A stretch of DNA of 33,799 nucleotides, taken from the NCBI GenBank assembly GCA_011390365.1, contig JAABSM010000043.1, positions 1-33,799 of the forward strand. The letters are read 5' to 3'. Each line of letters starts with the position of its first letter. The stretch's first letter is position 1. This DNA comes from Gammaproteobacteria bacterium (GTDB lineage: Bacteria > Pseudomonadota > Gammaproteobacteria > Chromatiales > Chromatiaceae). The notes beneath the pieces were generated by a model. It was not told where the DNA came from and did not search any database. It worked only from the letters and a program-made list of their open reading frames with translations. The position numbers and the translations under genes are program-made. Shown piece after piece: positions 7,587 to 16,247 of this stretch.

Positions 7587-9836
7587 CTAAAACCGGTACC
7601 GCACATTGACCCCGAATGTCCGCGGCGGGCCGGGCGTGGTGAGTGAACTGGGACCGACGGAGAAGTTGTGGACCAGGTAGCGTTCATCGAACAGGTTGTC
7701 GACCCATGCCGCCATTTCCAGGTCTGCGTTGGGACGCCAGGCGATGCGCAGGTTGGTGAGGGAGTAGGCGGGGATGGCGGCGATCTCCAGGTTGCCGGGT
7801 TCCTGGTAGTTCTTGCTGGTGTAATTCCAATTGAGACGGGTGAGCCATTCGCCGCCAGAGGGCAGCGGGTGGCGGTAGGCGATGTCGAGGTTGAGGCTGT
7901 GGCGGGGGGCGTTGCGCAGGCGGTTGCCGGTGCGATCGACCGGGTTGGAAAAGCGAAAGCCGAGATCCTCGTCGAGGAAAAAGCGGGTGTAGATGGCGTC
8001 GAGCCAGGCGTAGCCGCCGGAGAGGGTCCAGCGCTCAACGGGGGTGTAGACGAACTCCGCCTCCAGGCCCCGCGAGCGGGCGTCGGCGGCGTTGAAGGTC
8101 ATGGAGATGCCCAGGTCGCCGGAGGGCGAACCGGCGGGGCTGAACAGCTCCAGTACCTGGAGGTCCTTGTAGTCGATGTGAAACAGGGCGGTGCGCAGGC
8201 GCAGGCGTTGGTCTTCACTTGTCCATTTCACTCCCATCTCGAAGCTGTTGGCCAGCTCCTGATCGAACGGGTTTTCGGCGGCGATGGCGGTGGGTGCCTG
8301 GCCCTGGTAGCCGCCGCTTTTGTAGCCCTGGCTGAAGCTGGCGTAGCCCAGCAGCCGGTTCGTCGGCTGGTAGTTGAGGGCGATCTTGGGGGTGAAGCGC
8401 CGCCAGCGCTTGCTGGTGCGCAGGTTGTAATCCTCCAGCATCAGAAAGCCGCCGGCCTTGCCTCGTTGATGAATCCGTTTGTGGTCGACGCTGTAGCGTC
8501 CCCCCAGATCGAGTCGCCAGTGGTCGAGAAAATCATAGGATAGCTGCCCGAAGAGGGCGTAGCTGTCGGTGGTGTTGTGCTGGTCGGAGTAGCCGCTGCC
8601 GCCGTCGAAAGTGGCAGCGGGGGTAAGCAGCGCGTGGAAGTCGAAGCCTTCAAGACGCTGCGCCTTTTCACGGTAGTAGTAGAGCCCGGCCAGCCATTCG
8701 ACGGCGTCGCGGGAGGCGGAGAGGCGGAGTTCCTGGGAGAACTGGCGGGCGCTGTCCTGGTAGTTGTTTTCGCCGACCGTGACCACGGTTTCATAAGGGA
8801 TGAACCCCGGTGACTGGAAGATGGCGTCGGTGTCATACCAGGTGGCGTCTATCACCGCCAGGTCCGATTCGCGCAGGGCGGTGATCGAGGTGAGGGTAAC
8901 GCCGTCGAATTCGTGGTCGAGGCGCGCGCTGACGCCCCAGAATTCGCCGACCGACTCGCCGCTGTCGATGTCGTAACTGACCAGCAGGTCATCGGCGCGG
9001 GTGTCGTAGGGCTTGAGCAGGGTCTCCTTGACCCAGCCCTCCAGGTGGCGGTTAGGGCCGGATTCGTCGATGCGGGCGTAGTCGGCGCTCAGGTTGAGCT
9101 CACTGTTGGGCGAGGGGAAGAGGATGAGCTGGCCGCGCACGCCGCGACGGTCCTGGGAGAGGTGGCGGAGGGCGGGGATCGGCGATTCCAGATAGCCGTC
9201 TCGTACCTTGTAGACGCCGCTGATGCCGGCCAGGGCGTCGCCCTCCCCTAGCGCGCCGGAGAGGTCGAAGCGCAGCTGGCGATAGTCGAGGTTGCCGATG
9301 TCGAGATCGATCTCGCGGCGGGGTTCGAAGCCCGGTTTGCGGGTGATGAGGTTAATCGCGCCGCCGACCACGTTGCGCCCGTAGAGGGTGCCCTGGGGGC
9401 CGCGCAATACCTCGATGCGCTCCAGACCGAACAGGTCCGCGGCCCAGGCGGCGGAACGGCCCAGGTAGACCTCGTCGAGAAACACCCCCACCGAGGAGTC
9501 GCCCCCCGCGCCGTCCTCGTTGGAGCCGATACCGCGGATATAGGGCGGCGCTTGGCCGACGTTGAAGGCACTGATCGCCAGGCCTGGTACCCGCCGGGCG
9601 ATGCCGGTCAGATCGACCAGCCGGGCGTCGCGGATCGCCTCCTCGTCCAGGGCGGTGACGGCGAGCGGCGTCTCCTGCACGCTGCTCGCCTCGATGCGAT
9701 CGGCGGTGACCAGGATCCGGGGCAATTCGCCGCCTTGCGGGGGCTCGCCGGCAAGGGCGGCGGCGCTCAGGGCCAACCCCGACAGGCAGGCGAGGGCGAG
9801 CCGGGCGAGGGGCAGGGCTATGTGGCCAGCGTGCAT
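7587..9836 (-). CDS. TonB-dependent outer-membrane receptor
   Basis: A 749-aa outer-membrane transporter that imports an iron complex or another scarce ligand using the TonB/ExbBD energy system. The N-terminal Sec signal (RLALACLSGLALSAAALAGE) is followed by a TonB-box-like stretch (PRILVTADR), then the plug domain with RVPGLAI, YIRGIG, VGVFLDEVYLGRS and the conserved IEVLRGPQGTLYGRN and GGAINLITRKP segments. The remainder is a 22-strand-barrel-type sequence rich in aromatic/Gly alternation, ending in the C-terminal FGVNVRYRF outer-membrane signature. The start was placed at the ATG at 9836 because it begins the signal peptide; longer readings add a non-hydrophobic extension. The plug pattern resembles the broad group that includes siderophore receptors, but the ligand cannot be named. 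No Fur box or cobalamin riboswitch was recognised in the 145-bp upstream gap. Confidence 0.93.
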   Translation of the reverse strand: MHAGHIALPLARLALACLSGLALSAAALAGEPPQGGELPRILVTADRIEASSVQETPLAVTALDEEAIRDARLVDLTGIARRVPGLAISAFNVGQAPPYIRGIGSNEDGAGGDSSVGVFLDEVYLGRSAAWAADLFGLERIEVLRGPQGTLYGRNVVGGAINLITRKPGFEPRREIDLDIGNLDYRQLRFDLSGALGEGDALAGISGVYKVRDGYLESPIPALRHLSQDRRGVRGQLILFPSPNSELNLSADYARIDESGPNRHLEGWVKETLLKPYDTRADDLLVSYDIDSGESVGEFWGVSARLDHEFDGVTLTSITALRESDLAVIDATWYDTDAIFQSPGFIPYETVVTVGENNYQDSARQFSQELRLSASRDAVEWLAGLYYYREKAQRLEGFDFHALLTPAATFDGGSGYSDQHNTTDSYALFGQLSYDFLDHWRLDLGGRYSVDHKRIHQRGKAGGFLMLEDYNLRTSKRWRRFTPKIALNYQPTNRLLGYASFSQGYKSGGYQGQAPTAIAAENPFDQELANSFEMGVKWTSEDQRLRLRTALFHIDYKDLQVLELFSPAGSPSGDLGISMTFNAADARSRGLEAEFVYTPVERWTLSGGYAWLDAIYTRFFLDEDLGFRFSNPVDRTGNRLRNAPRHSLNLDIAYRHPLPSGGEWLTRLNWNYTSKNYQEPGNLEIAAIPAYSLTNLRIAWRPNADLEMAAWVDNLFDERYLVHNFSVGPSSLTTPGPPRTFGVNVRYRF

Positions 9837-9916
9837 CGTTGCGTCGAATTGAGCATGAGAGTCTCTTCGCCGGGAACAGGAGACACATCGAAGACCCTCG
9901 CGCGACGGAACCCGTG

Positions 9917-9955
9917 GGTGCGTCGCACTTCCTCCGGAGGACAGGCTGGGCCTGT
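9917..9955. repeat. Cluster of three small palindromes between receptor and glycosyltransferase genes
   Basis: Three adjacent inverted repeats lie just past the stop of the glycosyltransferase gene: GTGCGTCGCAC (about 9918-9928), CCTCCGGAGG (9931-9940) and ACAGGCTGGGCCTGT (9941-9955). The last could act as a weak terminator for the minus-strand glycosyltransferase operon, but no T-run follows it. The cluster is visible; its function is unknown. Confidence 0.5.
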
Positions 9956-9981
9956 GTTGATCGAGTGGCGACATGGGGTTT

Positions 9982-12171
9982 CTACAGCAGTTCATGGATC
10001 GGCCGGTGGGAGAGACGACGCTTGATCATCTTTTGCAGCCGCACCGGGATCAGGCGGGTGATGAGCCGTCCGAGGCGTCCCTGGCGCAGGCGGACCAGGC
10101 GCACCAGCAGGCGTTCTCTGCGCCCGATTTGATGCTGCTCCTGATCGCTGATGCGGGAGCGCTCCAGCAGTTGTTGCAGCCGTTCCGTCGTCAGGGCCGG
10201 GGATGGGGGAGAGACGGCGGCGATCCCCTCCAGGTAGCGGTGGCGATAGAAGTGGTCGCCGTCCCGGGGGATCTCCTGGCCGCTCCAGCCGAGGGGTTCG
10301 GCGGCGGGGGCGGAGATGAACGCGCGGCGAATCGCCTCGAAGCGTTCGATCCAGCTCGCGACGGGCTGGTTCCAGGGCTCGATCCAGGTCAGCGGACGGC
10401 CGACCAAGCGTTCGGGGAAGGCGCCGATGTTCGGCGCGACGATGGGGGCGGCGGCGGCCAGCGCCTCGCTCAGGGTGTAGCTGTAGGTTTCGGGCCAGAG
10501 CGCGGTGAACCAGATCAGGTGGGGGCGCAGTTCCCGGACCTGTTCCACCACCCGGGCGTGGTCATAGCTGCCGTGTTCGATGACGGCGTCGAGGGGGCGG
10601 TAGGCATAACCAATAAGATGAAACTCCAGCGGGCGTCTCTCGTCGCGGGCCAGTTTGGCGGCCTGTTCCAGTAGATTGGCGCCCTTTTCGATACTGATCG
10701 CGCCAAATACCAGCACCCGCAGCGCTTCACTCTCCTCCAGTCGGGACGGGATCACGTCGGGGTAGGGTGACCATTGCTCCCACTCCGGGTGATAGGCGAC
10801 CCGGTAGGCGGCCTGCGGGAAGTGTTTGCGGTAGAGCACGGCGGCGAAGGCGGAGGGGGCGATAACCCGCTCCGCCCCGTACAGCAGCAGGTGTTGGTTT
10901 TGTTGCCACTCCTCGACCGGGATGGGCAGTGGGTAAGGCTTCGCCTGGGCCTCGAACTCCTCGCTGAAATGGCCGTCCGGGGTGGTCTGGGTGGGGTTGG
11001 CGTTGATGAAATAGTAGTCGTGCAGGGTGATGTCGAAGGGCGCGTCGAGGCGCTTGGGCAGACCCCACAGCGAGGTCTCCAGTCCCAGGGTGTGGTGGAA
11101 GTGGACGCGGGATACGCCAATGGCTTGCAGCAGCTCCACCAGCTCTTCGAGACCTTCCGGCAGTCGAAAGTTGAGCAGCATGGCCCGGGAACGACCGCTG
11201 AGGTCCAGCTCCACCCGGCCGCCCTCCTTGGGGATCAATAGCAGGAAGTCGGCCTGATCCTCCAGGTGGTCGATCAGCTCCTCCACATGCTTGCGGGTGC
11301 CGCCGCCCAGATAGTGACTAAGTTGCAGGATGCGCGGTCGCGGCGAGCGGCGCAGCAGTTCGATCCAGGCGGCCAGTCGGTATCGGGCCTGGGGGTCTTC
11401 GGCGATGTGGCGGTGGACCAGCCCGTGGTAGTCGGGGTGCAGGCGGTCGAGGGTCTCCTGGGCCTGGCTCGCCCGTGCGTCCGCCTCGTCGGCGAAGCTG
11501 ACGCCGCCGGCATGGTAGACGAAGGTGTCGCACAGCAGCAGGTTGGGCATGCCCCTGGCGGCGGCGCGGCGACAGAAGTCGTTCTCCTCGCCATAGCCGC
11601 GACCGAAGCGCTCCTCGTCGAACAGCCCCACGGCGTTGAGGGCGGCGCGACGGATGAACATGCAGAAGCCGACGCCGGTGGGGATCTCCAACGTCTCGCC
11701 GGGATTGGCGGCGCGGAAGGCGACGTCGACCTCGGCGAGGGTGAATCTCCTGGGCAGGGGGTTGCCCTCGCAGTAGCGGGGGAAGCTGCAAATGGTGGCG
11801 TTGTTGGAGAAGGGGGTAAGGGTGGCGGCGTCGGGGTTTTGTCGGGCCGCCGCGAGCATGCGGTCGAGCCAGTCGCCGTGGACCTCGGTGTCGCTGTTGA
11901 GCAGTACCAGGTCCCGATCCGGATGCAGGCGCATGCCGCGATTGACGGTGCCGACGAAGCCCAGGTTGCCCGCGTTGACCCGATATTCGACCTCGGGGTG
12001 GGCCGCGGCGAACGCATCCAGAAAGGCGTGAATCTCCGGGAAGGGGGAGGCGTCGTTGATCAGCACCAGGTTCCAGGCGCTGCGCTGGGGATGGGCCAGC
12101 AGGCTGTCCAGGCAGCGGCGCAGTTCGTCCAGGCCGCCGTAGATGGGGAGGATGATGTCGATGGGTGTCAT
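9982..12171 (-). CDS. Bifunctional GT2-GT4 glycosyltransferase
   Basis: A 729-aa protein with two glycosyltransferase modules. Residues 1-265 are a GT-A family-2 domain: DIILPIYGGLDELRRCLDSL, INDASP, the NLGFVGTVNRGM nucleotide-sugar segment and the DxD-like NSDTEVHGDW, then ERFGRGYGEENDFCRR as the acceptor/catalytic-base region. Residues from about 285 to 640 are a GT-B family-4-like domain that begins RILQLSHYLGGGTRKHVEEL and includes VLVFGAISIEKG and a SEALAAAAPIVAPNIGAFPE donor-site region. The C-terminus is Arg-rich and basic, perhaps membrane-associated. Such two-domain enzymes usually build rhamnan-type or O-antigen chains. The ATG at 12171 was chosen because it overlaps the upstream sulfotransferase stop as ATGA. 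Sugar and acceptor are unknown. Confidence 0.88.
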   Translation of the reverse strand: MTPIDIILPIYGGLDELRRCLDSLLAHPQRSAWNLVLINDASPFPEIHAFLDAFAAAHPEVEYRVNAGNLGFVGTVNRGMRLHPDRDLVLLNSDTEVHGDWLDRMLAAARQNPDAATLTPFSNNATICSFPRYCEGNPLPRRFTLAEVDVAFRAANPGETLEIPTGVGFCMFIRRAALNAVGLFDEERFGRGYGEENDFCRRAAARGMPNLLLCDTFVYHAGGVSFADEADARASQAQETLDRLHPDYHGLVHRHIAEDPQARYRLAAWIELLRRSPRPRILQLSHYLGGGTRKHVEELIDHLEDQADFLLLIPKEGGRVELDLSGRSRAMLLNFRLPEGLEELVELLQAIGVSRVHFHHTLGLETSLWGLPKRLDAPFDITLHDYYFINANPTQTTPDGHFSEEFEAQAKPYPLPIPVEEWQQNQHLLLYGAERVIAPSAFAAVLYRKHFPQAAYRVAYHPEWEQWSPYPDVIPSRLEESEALRVLVFGAISIEKGANLLEQAAKLARDERRPLEFHLIGYAYRPLDAVIEHGSYDHARVVEQVRELRPHLIWFTALWPETYSYTLSEALAAAAPIVAPNIGAFPERLVGRPLTWIEPWNQPVASWIERFEAIRRAFISAPAAEPLGWSGQEIPRDGDHFYRHRYLEGIAAVSPPSPALTTERLQQLLERSRISDQEQHQIGRRERLLVRLVRLRQGRLGRLITRLIPVRLQKMIKRRLSHRPIHELL

Positions 12172-13493
12172 GATGGTTCCTGAAGCTTGAGCGAGCGGCA
12201 CAGGCGGCCGGCGACGGGGTGGTCGTGGATGCGGTTAAGCTGTCTCGCGGCCTCCTCATAGGTCTGCCAGTTCTTGCGCGCTTGCGCCTCCATCTCTCGG
12301 CCCCATTCGCCGCATTTTTCAAGATCATGCTCCAGTTGTTGCAGCCACTCACCTGATTTCCTCAGGTCTTTCTCCAGTTGCCCGGTCCACTCTACCAGCT
12401 TCTCGAACTCCAGGTTGCGTTCGGCAAGCTGCTTGTCGCGTTCGGCAAGCTGCTTGTCGCGTTCGGCAAGCTGCTTGTCGCGAGTGGAGATGGTGTTCAG
12501 GGCCTTGGCGTGTTCCCTGCCCAGCTTTTGGAGTCGGCGGTCCAGCTCGGCAATGCCCCGGTCCTTCGCCGCCACCACCTCGTGGGCGTGGGCCAGGGCT
12601 TCACCAGTCCTTTGCAGTTCGTCGCTTTTGCTCGCCAGGCGACGGTTGGCGTCGAGGATCAACGGCGCGCAGGCGGCGTGTTCTTGCAGCAATGAGTGGG
12701 TCTGGTCGTGCCGTGATGGCTCGGGGATGCCGGGGAGGGCTGTCGTCAGCGTCTGATGGATCGCGTCGAGGGCGGCGGAGATGGGCGAGCGCATCGATTC
12801 GTCCTCTGCGCTTTGACGGCGCAGGGCGGGGTCGATCTCGGCGGAGATGGCTGGGGCGGCCTGTGCGGGTGGCGTCGGCCAGCGCAGCGACAGGCGCGTG
12901 GCGATGGTATCGGCCGCCCCGTTCCAGTCTTGCAGCAGGTGCCGGTAGTCGATCATGGCGCGGGGCAGGTCGCGACTGGCGTCTTCGGCATCGGCGAGGT
13001 AGCGCAGCCACAGCAGATCACAGGTCAGGGGGCTGAAGGGGTCGCGGCGGAGCAGGGATTGGCGAACCTCGTGGGGCGCGCGGAGGGTGACGATCGCCTG
13101 GCACTGGAAGCCCGCCTGTTGCGCCGCCTCCCGCCAGATCGGCAGCAGCCGGCACAGCCTGGGATCCTTGAGGGCCGTCAACTCGGCATCCCGGAAGTTC
13201 TCCTCCAGCCAGCCGCGGATCTGCTCCCGAAAATCGGCGAACCCCGCTGTCCGCCACCAGCTTTGGGGATATTCGCCATAGTCGAACCAGGCGGAGTCGA
13301 GACGCCTTAGGATCGCCTCGTTGAGGGCGACCATTTCCCTATTTTCCCAGAAACCTCTATCATTCACTCCCGTTTGCGCCTCAAGCAGGGCTTCGCCAAG
13401 CCTCGCCCCCAACAGATTGATCATGCGGGTGAGGGCGGATGTACCACTACGGTGCATCCCCAGAATAAAAATCAAGGTCTTGGGGGCGTTCAT
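12168..13493 (-). CDS. Sulfotransferase-family protein with C-terminal coiled coil
   Basis: A 441-aa protein. The N-terminus has the 5'-phosphosulfate-binding loop ILGMHRSGTSALTRMINLLG, then ENREMVALNEAIL, LKDPRLCRLLPIW (the 3'-phosphate binding region) and a P-loop-type fold up to about residue 220, as in PAPS-dependent sulfotransferases. Residues about 255-430 are a long coiled coil containing three exact copies of the heptad DKQLAER plus degenerate copies. The architecture of a sulfotransferase followed by a coiled coil occurs in glycan loci where the enzyme sulfates a polysaccharide or where the helix scaffolds a glycosyltransferase. The ATG at 13493 immediately precedes the sulfotransferase fold; upstream starts (TTG at 13571) add an unrelated stretch. 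It is coupled to the downstream GT2-GT4 gene by a 4-base overlap. Confidence 0.82.
   Translation of the reverse strand: MNAPKTLIFILGMHRSGTSALTRMINLLGARLGEALLEAQTGVNDRGFWENREMVALNEAILRRLDSAWFDYGEYPQSWWRTAGFADFREQIRGWLEENFRDAELTALKDPRLCRLLPIWREAAQQAGFQCQAIVTLRAPHEVRQSLLRRDPFSPLTCDLLWLRYLADAEDASRDLPRAMIDYRHLLQDWNGAADTIATRLSLRWPTPPAQAAPAISAEIDPALRRQSAEDESMRSPISAALDAIHQTLTTALPGIPEPSRHDQTHSLLQEHAACAPLILDANRRLASKSDELQRTGEALAHAHEVVAAKDRGIAELDRRLQKLGREHAKALNTISTRDKQLAERDKQLAERDKQLAERNLEFEKLVEWTGQLEKDLRKSGEWLQQLEHDLEKCGEWGREMEAQARKNWQTYEEAARQLNRIHDHPVAGRLCRSLKLQEPS
12420..12482. repeat. Three perfect 21-bp tandem repeats inside the sulfotransferase gene
   Basis: The 21-bp unit starting TTCGGCAAGCTGCTTGTCGC occurs three times without any mismatch at 12420-12440, 12441-12461 and 12462-12482. 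It encodes one heptad (DKQLAER on the minus strand) per copy, so changes in copy number would keep the reading frame and alter coiled-coil length by whole heptads. The identity of all three copies at DNA level points to recent duplication or slippage. Confidence 0.95.
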
Positions 13494-13587
13494 CGGGGTA
13501 TTTGCATCTACTTGGGGCTTGCCTGGACAGTTGTTCGAGTTTCTGGTGGACCCGGGTACGTCAATCAACAATCGCTAGAGGTGTTTG

Positions 13588-15426
13588 GTGACACAAGACT
13601 TTTCCGTTTCATGGTCGTTCAATTCGAGTTTTCAACAGCCGTCCGCGGGGGACGGCGGCGGCGAGCTGATCGCGCTGGCCCCCTGTTCCCGCTACCCGCT
13701 CCCGGGCAACCGGTTTCTGCTGGTGCGGCAGGGTTCGGAGGCGCGCGGCGTGGTCACCGGCGAGGTGTTGCAGGCCCTGGGGCACTGCACCCGCTTGCGC
13801 ACCCTCGACCAGCATGCCCGCAATCTGGCGGAGCGCTTTCCCAGCCTGGTCGGAAGCGAGGAGGATGCGCGTGCGGTGTTGGGCAGCCTGAGGTCGACGG
13901 GGCTCTTTCTCACGTCTCGCGGCCTGGAGGCCCTCGCCCGTTCCGTCAAGGTCGAGGCCCTCGACGAGGCGCGCGGGACGGTCGTCTGCATCGGCGCCTG
14001 TGATCGCCCGGCCCTGCTGGAGCGGGTATTGAACTCCCTGCTGGAGATGCCGCGGGATGGGCGTGACCCGATCATCGTGATTGACGACTCTCGCGAGTCG
14101 GCCAATATAGCAAAAAATCGTCAGATTACCCAGCAGGCCGATGCCCGATACGCAGGCCAGTTGGTCCATTATGGCCTGGAGGCGCAGATGGAGCGGGTGG
14201 CGGCGCTCAAGATGAGGCTGCCCGATCATGAAGAGGCGGTCGAGTTCCTGCTGGGACGTCAGCCGGACCCTTCGATTCCCTCTTACGGGCGGGTGTTGAA
14301 CCACGCGCTGCTGCTCTCCCTGGGCAAGACCTTGGTCTATATCGACGACGACACCCTGTGTCAGGGCCATGCCCCGCCCATCGCCCGGGGCCAGGGAGTC
14401 ACCACCGGCATCTCCCGGCGCGAGGCGGATTTTCTCGGTGGCGCCGAGCCTTGGGCGGAAGGCGAGGCCAAGCGTATCGATCCGGTCGCCGAGTTCTCCC
14501 GCTACGCCGGTCGCACTAACGCCGAGGCCCTCGCCCTGCTCGCGGCGGCGGGGGAGCCGCTGGCGTTGGCCGAGGCCGATGCCCGTCACGCCGATGCGCT
14601 GGCGGGCAGCGGCGAGATCGCCGCCGTGACCTGCGGCATCTACGGCGACCCCGGCACCGAAGGGGGGCAGTGGCTCTACATGCTGTCGGCGGAGTCCCGG
14701 GCGCGCTTGTTGCGCGACGAACAGGGCTACAGGCGGGTAGCGCGGGAGCGTCGGGTCTGGTTGGGGCAGGTCCAGCCACACCTCTCGCTGGAGCACGCCA
14801 TGCTCTCGGTCAACAAGGCCTACGACAATAGCCGACCGCTGCCGCCCCACTTCCCCATGTTGCGTAACGAGGACCTGCTGTTTTCCCGCATGCTCAGCGC
14901 GATGCGTCCGGAGAGCTTCATCCTTGAACTGCCGTGGGCGGTGTCGCACCTGCCGGCGGAGTCCCGCGCCTTCAGCGACGAGGCCCTCGACCGCCCCCAG
15001 ATGCTGGGCTTCTCCCGCCTCTCCACGCTGTTTCTGGATGAGCGTCGCGCCCAGTTCCGCAGCGGCGACGCGATGGTGCGATTGGCCGAGATCGGCGCCA
15101 TGTTCGAGGACCTCGCCTCCGCGCCGCCGCGGCGTATCGCCGCGCTGATCGATGAGCGCCTCGCCCGGGTGCGGGTGGAGGCGGTGCAGCGTCTCAATCA
15201 GACACTGGTTGAAGATCCGCAACTGCCCGATTACTATCGGCGTGACATCCTTCGCCAGATCGAGGCCAATGAGTCGGTGTTGATCAACACCGGCGCCCCG
15301 GGACCCTTCGACCTGTTCGAACGCTTTCCGGATCAGGGGCCGCCGGAGATGGCCCGGGAGCTGTGGCGACGCTTCGCCGCGGGCATCCGCGCCTGGCCGG
15401 AGATCGTACGCGTCTCCCGCGCATAA
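13588..15426 (+). CDS. Glycosyltransferase-like protein with PqqD/RRE-like N-terminus
   Basis: A 612-aa protein transcribed away from the sulfotransferase gene. From about residue 130 it has a GT-A-like start (GTVVCIGACDRPALLERVLNSLL, then IIVIDDS) and a metal-binding-type YIDDDT near 252-257, followed by a long helical region with no recognised domain. Residues about 32-110 have the layout of a PqqD-type winged helix or RiPP recognition element: a beta segment (YPLPGNRFLLVRQG), a helix beginning GEVLQALGHCTRLRTLDQHA, and a closing AVLGSLRSTGLFL. This assignment is by pattern only. The GTG at 13588 follows AGAGG by six bases; a TTG at 13585 is also in frame. It is probably part of the adjacent glycan or peptide-modification locus. 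Donor, acceptor and product are unknown. Confidence 0.7.
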   Translation: MTQDFSVSWSFNSSFQQPSAGDGGGELIALAPCSRYPLPGNRFLLVRQGSEARGVVTGEVLQALGHCTRLRTLDQHARNLAERFPSLVGSEEDARAVLGSLRSTGLFLTSRGLEALARSVKVEALDEARGTVVCIGACDRPALLERVLNSLLEMPRDGRDPIIVIDDSRESANIAKNRQITQQADARYAGQLVHYGLEAQMERVAALKMRLPDHEEAVEFLLGRQPDPSIPSYGRVLNHALLLSLGKTLVYIDDDTLCQGHAPPIARGQGVTTGISRREADFLGGAEPWAEGEAKRIDPVAEFSRYAGRTNAEALALLAAAGEPLALAEADARHADALAGSGEIAAVTCGIYGDPGTEGGQWLYMLSAESRARLLRDEQGYRRVARERRVWLGQVQPHLSLEHAMLSVNKAYDNSRPLPPHFPMLRNEDLLFSRMLSAMRPESFILELPWAVSHLPAESRAFSDEALDRPQMLGFSRLSTLFLDERRAQFRSGDAMVRLAEIGAMFEDLASAPPRRIAALIDERLARVRVEAVQRLNQTLVEDPQLPDYYRRDILRQIEANESVLINTGAPGPFDLFERFPDQGPPEMARELWRRFAAGIRAWPEIVRVSRA

Positions 15427-15574
15427 GTAACGCTGGAGCCAACGGGAAGCCTCGGGAACCCCGGGCAAAGGGATTGGTCCCAGAGTACTGATCGCGGACT
15501 ACTGATCGCAACGCAGTAATCGATCCCGTCGCGGGCGGGAAACACTGCCCCCAGAAAAACGCCAAAGAAGAGAG

Positions 15575-16219
15575 ATGATCCAGATGAAGATGAAACTGCT
15601 ACTCCCCCTCCTGCTCACGCTGATCGCGGCCATGCCGGCGCAGGCCGAAGATTTCCTTGAAGGGCAGCACTATTTCCAGGTGTTTCGCGAACGCCCGCCC
15701 ACCGATCCCGCCCGCGTCGAGGTGGACGAGTTCTTCTGGTACGCCTGCCCTCACTGCTACAATCTGGAGCCCCACATCAAGGGCTGGCTCAAGAACAAGC
15801 CGGAGCACGTGGATTTCACGCGCGTCCCGGCGATGTTCGAACGCGACAACGTGATCATGCACGCCAAGACCTTCTATGCCCTGGAGAGCATGGGTGTCGA
15901 CTGGGCGGTCCACGAAGCCATCTTCGAGGCGATGCACGAACGCCACCGCCGCCTCAACACCCAACAGGAGGTGGAGTCGCTGCTGGAAGAGCAGGGCGTG
16001 GATGTGGCGGCCTATCGCAAGGCGATGAAGGGCTTCAGCGTCAACGTCAAGGCCAATCAGGCGAAGGATATGGCCCAGGATTTCGAGATCTCCGGCGTAC
16101 CCACGCTGGTGGTCGGCGGCAAGTATCGCACGCGCAGCTTCGACGGTCCGAAGATGGTCGAATTGCTCGAATTTCTCATCGCCAAGGTCGCTGCCGAGCA
16201 GGCCGCGGAAGGCAACTAA
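15575..16219 (+). CDS. dsbA: Thiol:disulfide interchange protein DsbA
   Basis: A periplasmic thioredoxin-fold oxidase of 214 aa that introduces disulfides into exported proteins and is reoxidised by DsbB. A Sec signal peptide (LLLPLLLTLIAAMPAQA) is predicted to be cleaved after residue 24. The active site is C58-P-H-C61 (FFWYACPHCYNLEP), the canonical DsbA dipeptide, and the cis-proline loop is GVPTLVV with P176. Helical insertion and length are normal for gammaproteobacterial DsbA. The ATG at 15575 is preceded by AAGAAGAGAG; an ATG nine bases further in is an alternative. The nearest downstream gene (EEP family) starts 28 bp after the stop and is probably cotranscribed. Confidence 0.96.
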   Translation: MIQMKMKLLLPLLLTLIAAMPAQAEDFLEGQHYFQVFRERPPTDPARVEVDEFFWYACPHCYNLEPHIKGWLKNKPEHVDFTRVPAMFERDNVIMHAKTFYALESMGVDWAVHEAIFEAMHERHRRLNTQQEVESLLEEQGVDVAAYRKAMKGFSVNVKANQAKDMAQDFEISGVPTLVVGGKYRTRSFDGPKMVELLEFLIAKVAAEQAAEGN

Positions 16220-16247
16220 CCCGATCAAACGTTTCGAGGAGCGGACG

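Noticed and set aside
9837-9981. Cobalamin riboswitch upstream of the TonB-dependent receptor
   Set aside because: The B12-box core could not be found on the minus strand; only small palindromes are present.
13609-15468. 619-codon frame opposite the glycosyltransferase-like gene
   Set aside because: The Gln/Arg-rich sequence has no recognisable motif and reflects the complement of a real gene.
15486-15509. Direct repeat TACTGATCGC twice, 14 bp apart, upstream of dsbA
   Set aside because: Could be an operator, but there is no recognised regulator motif and only two copies; not strong enough to list.
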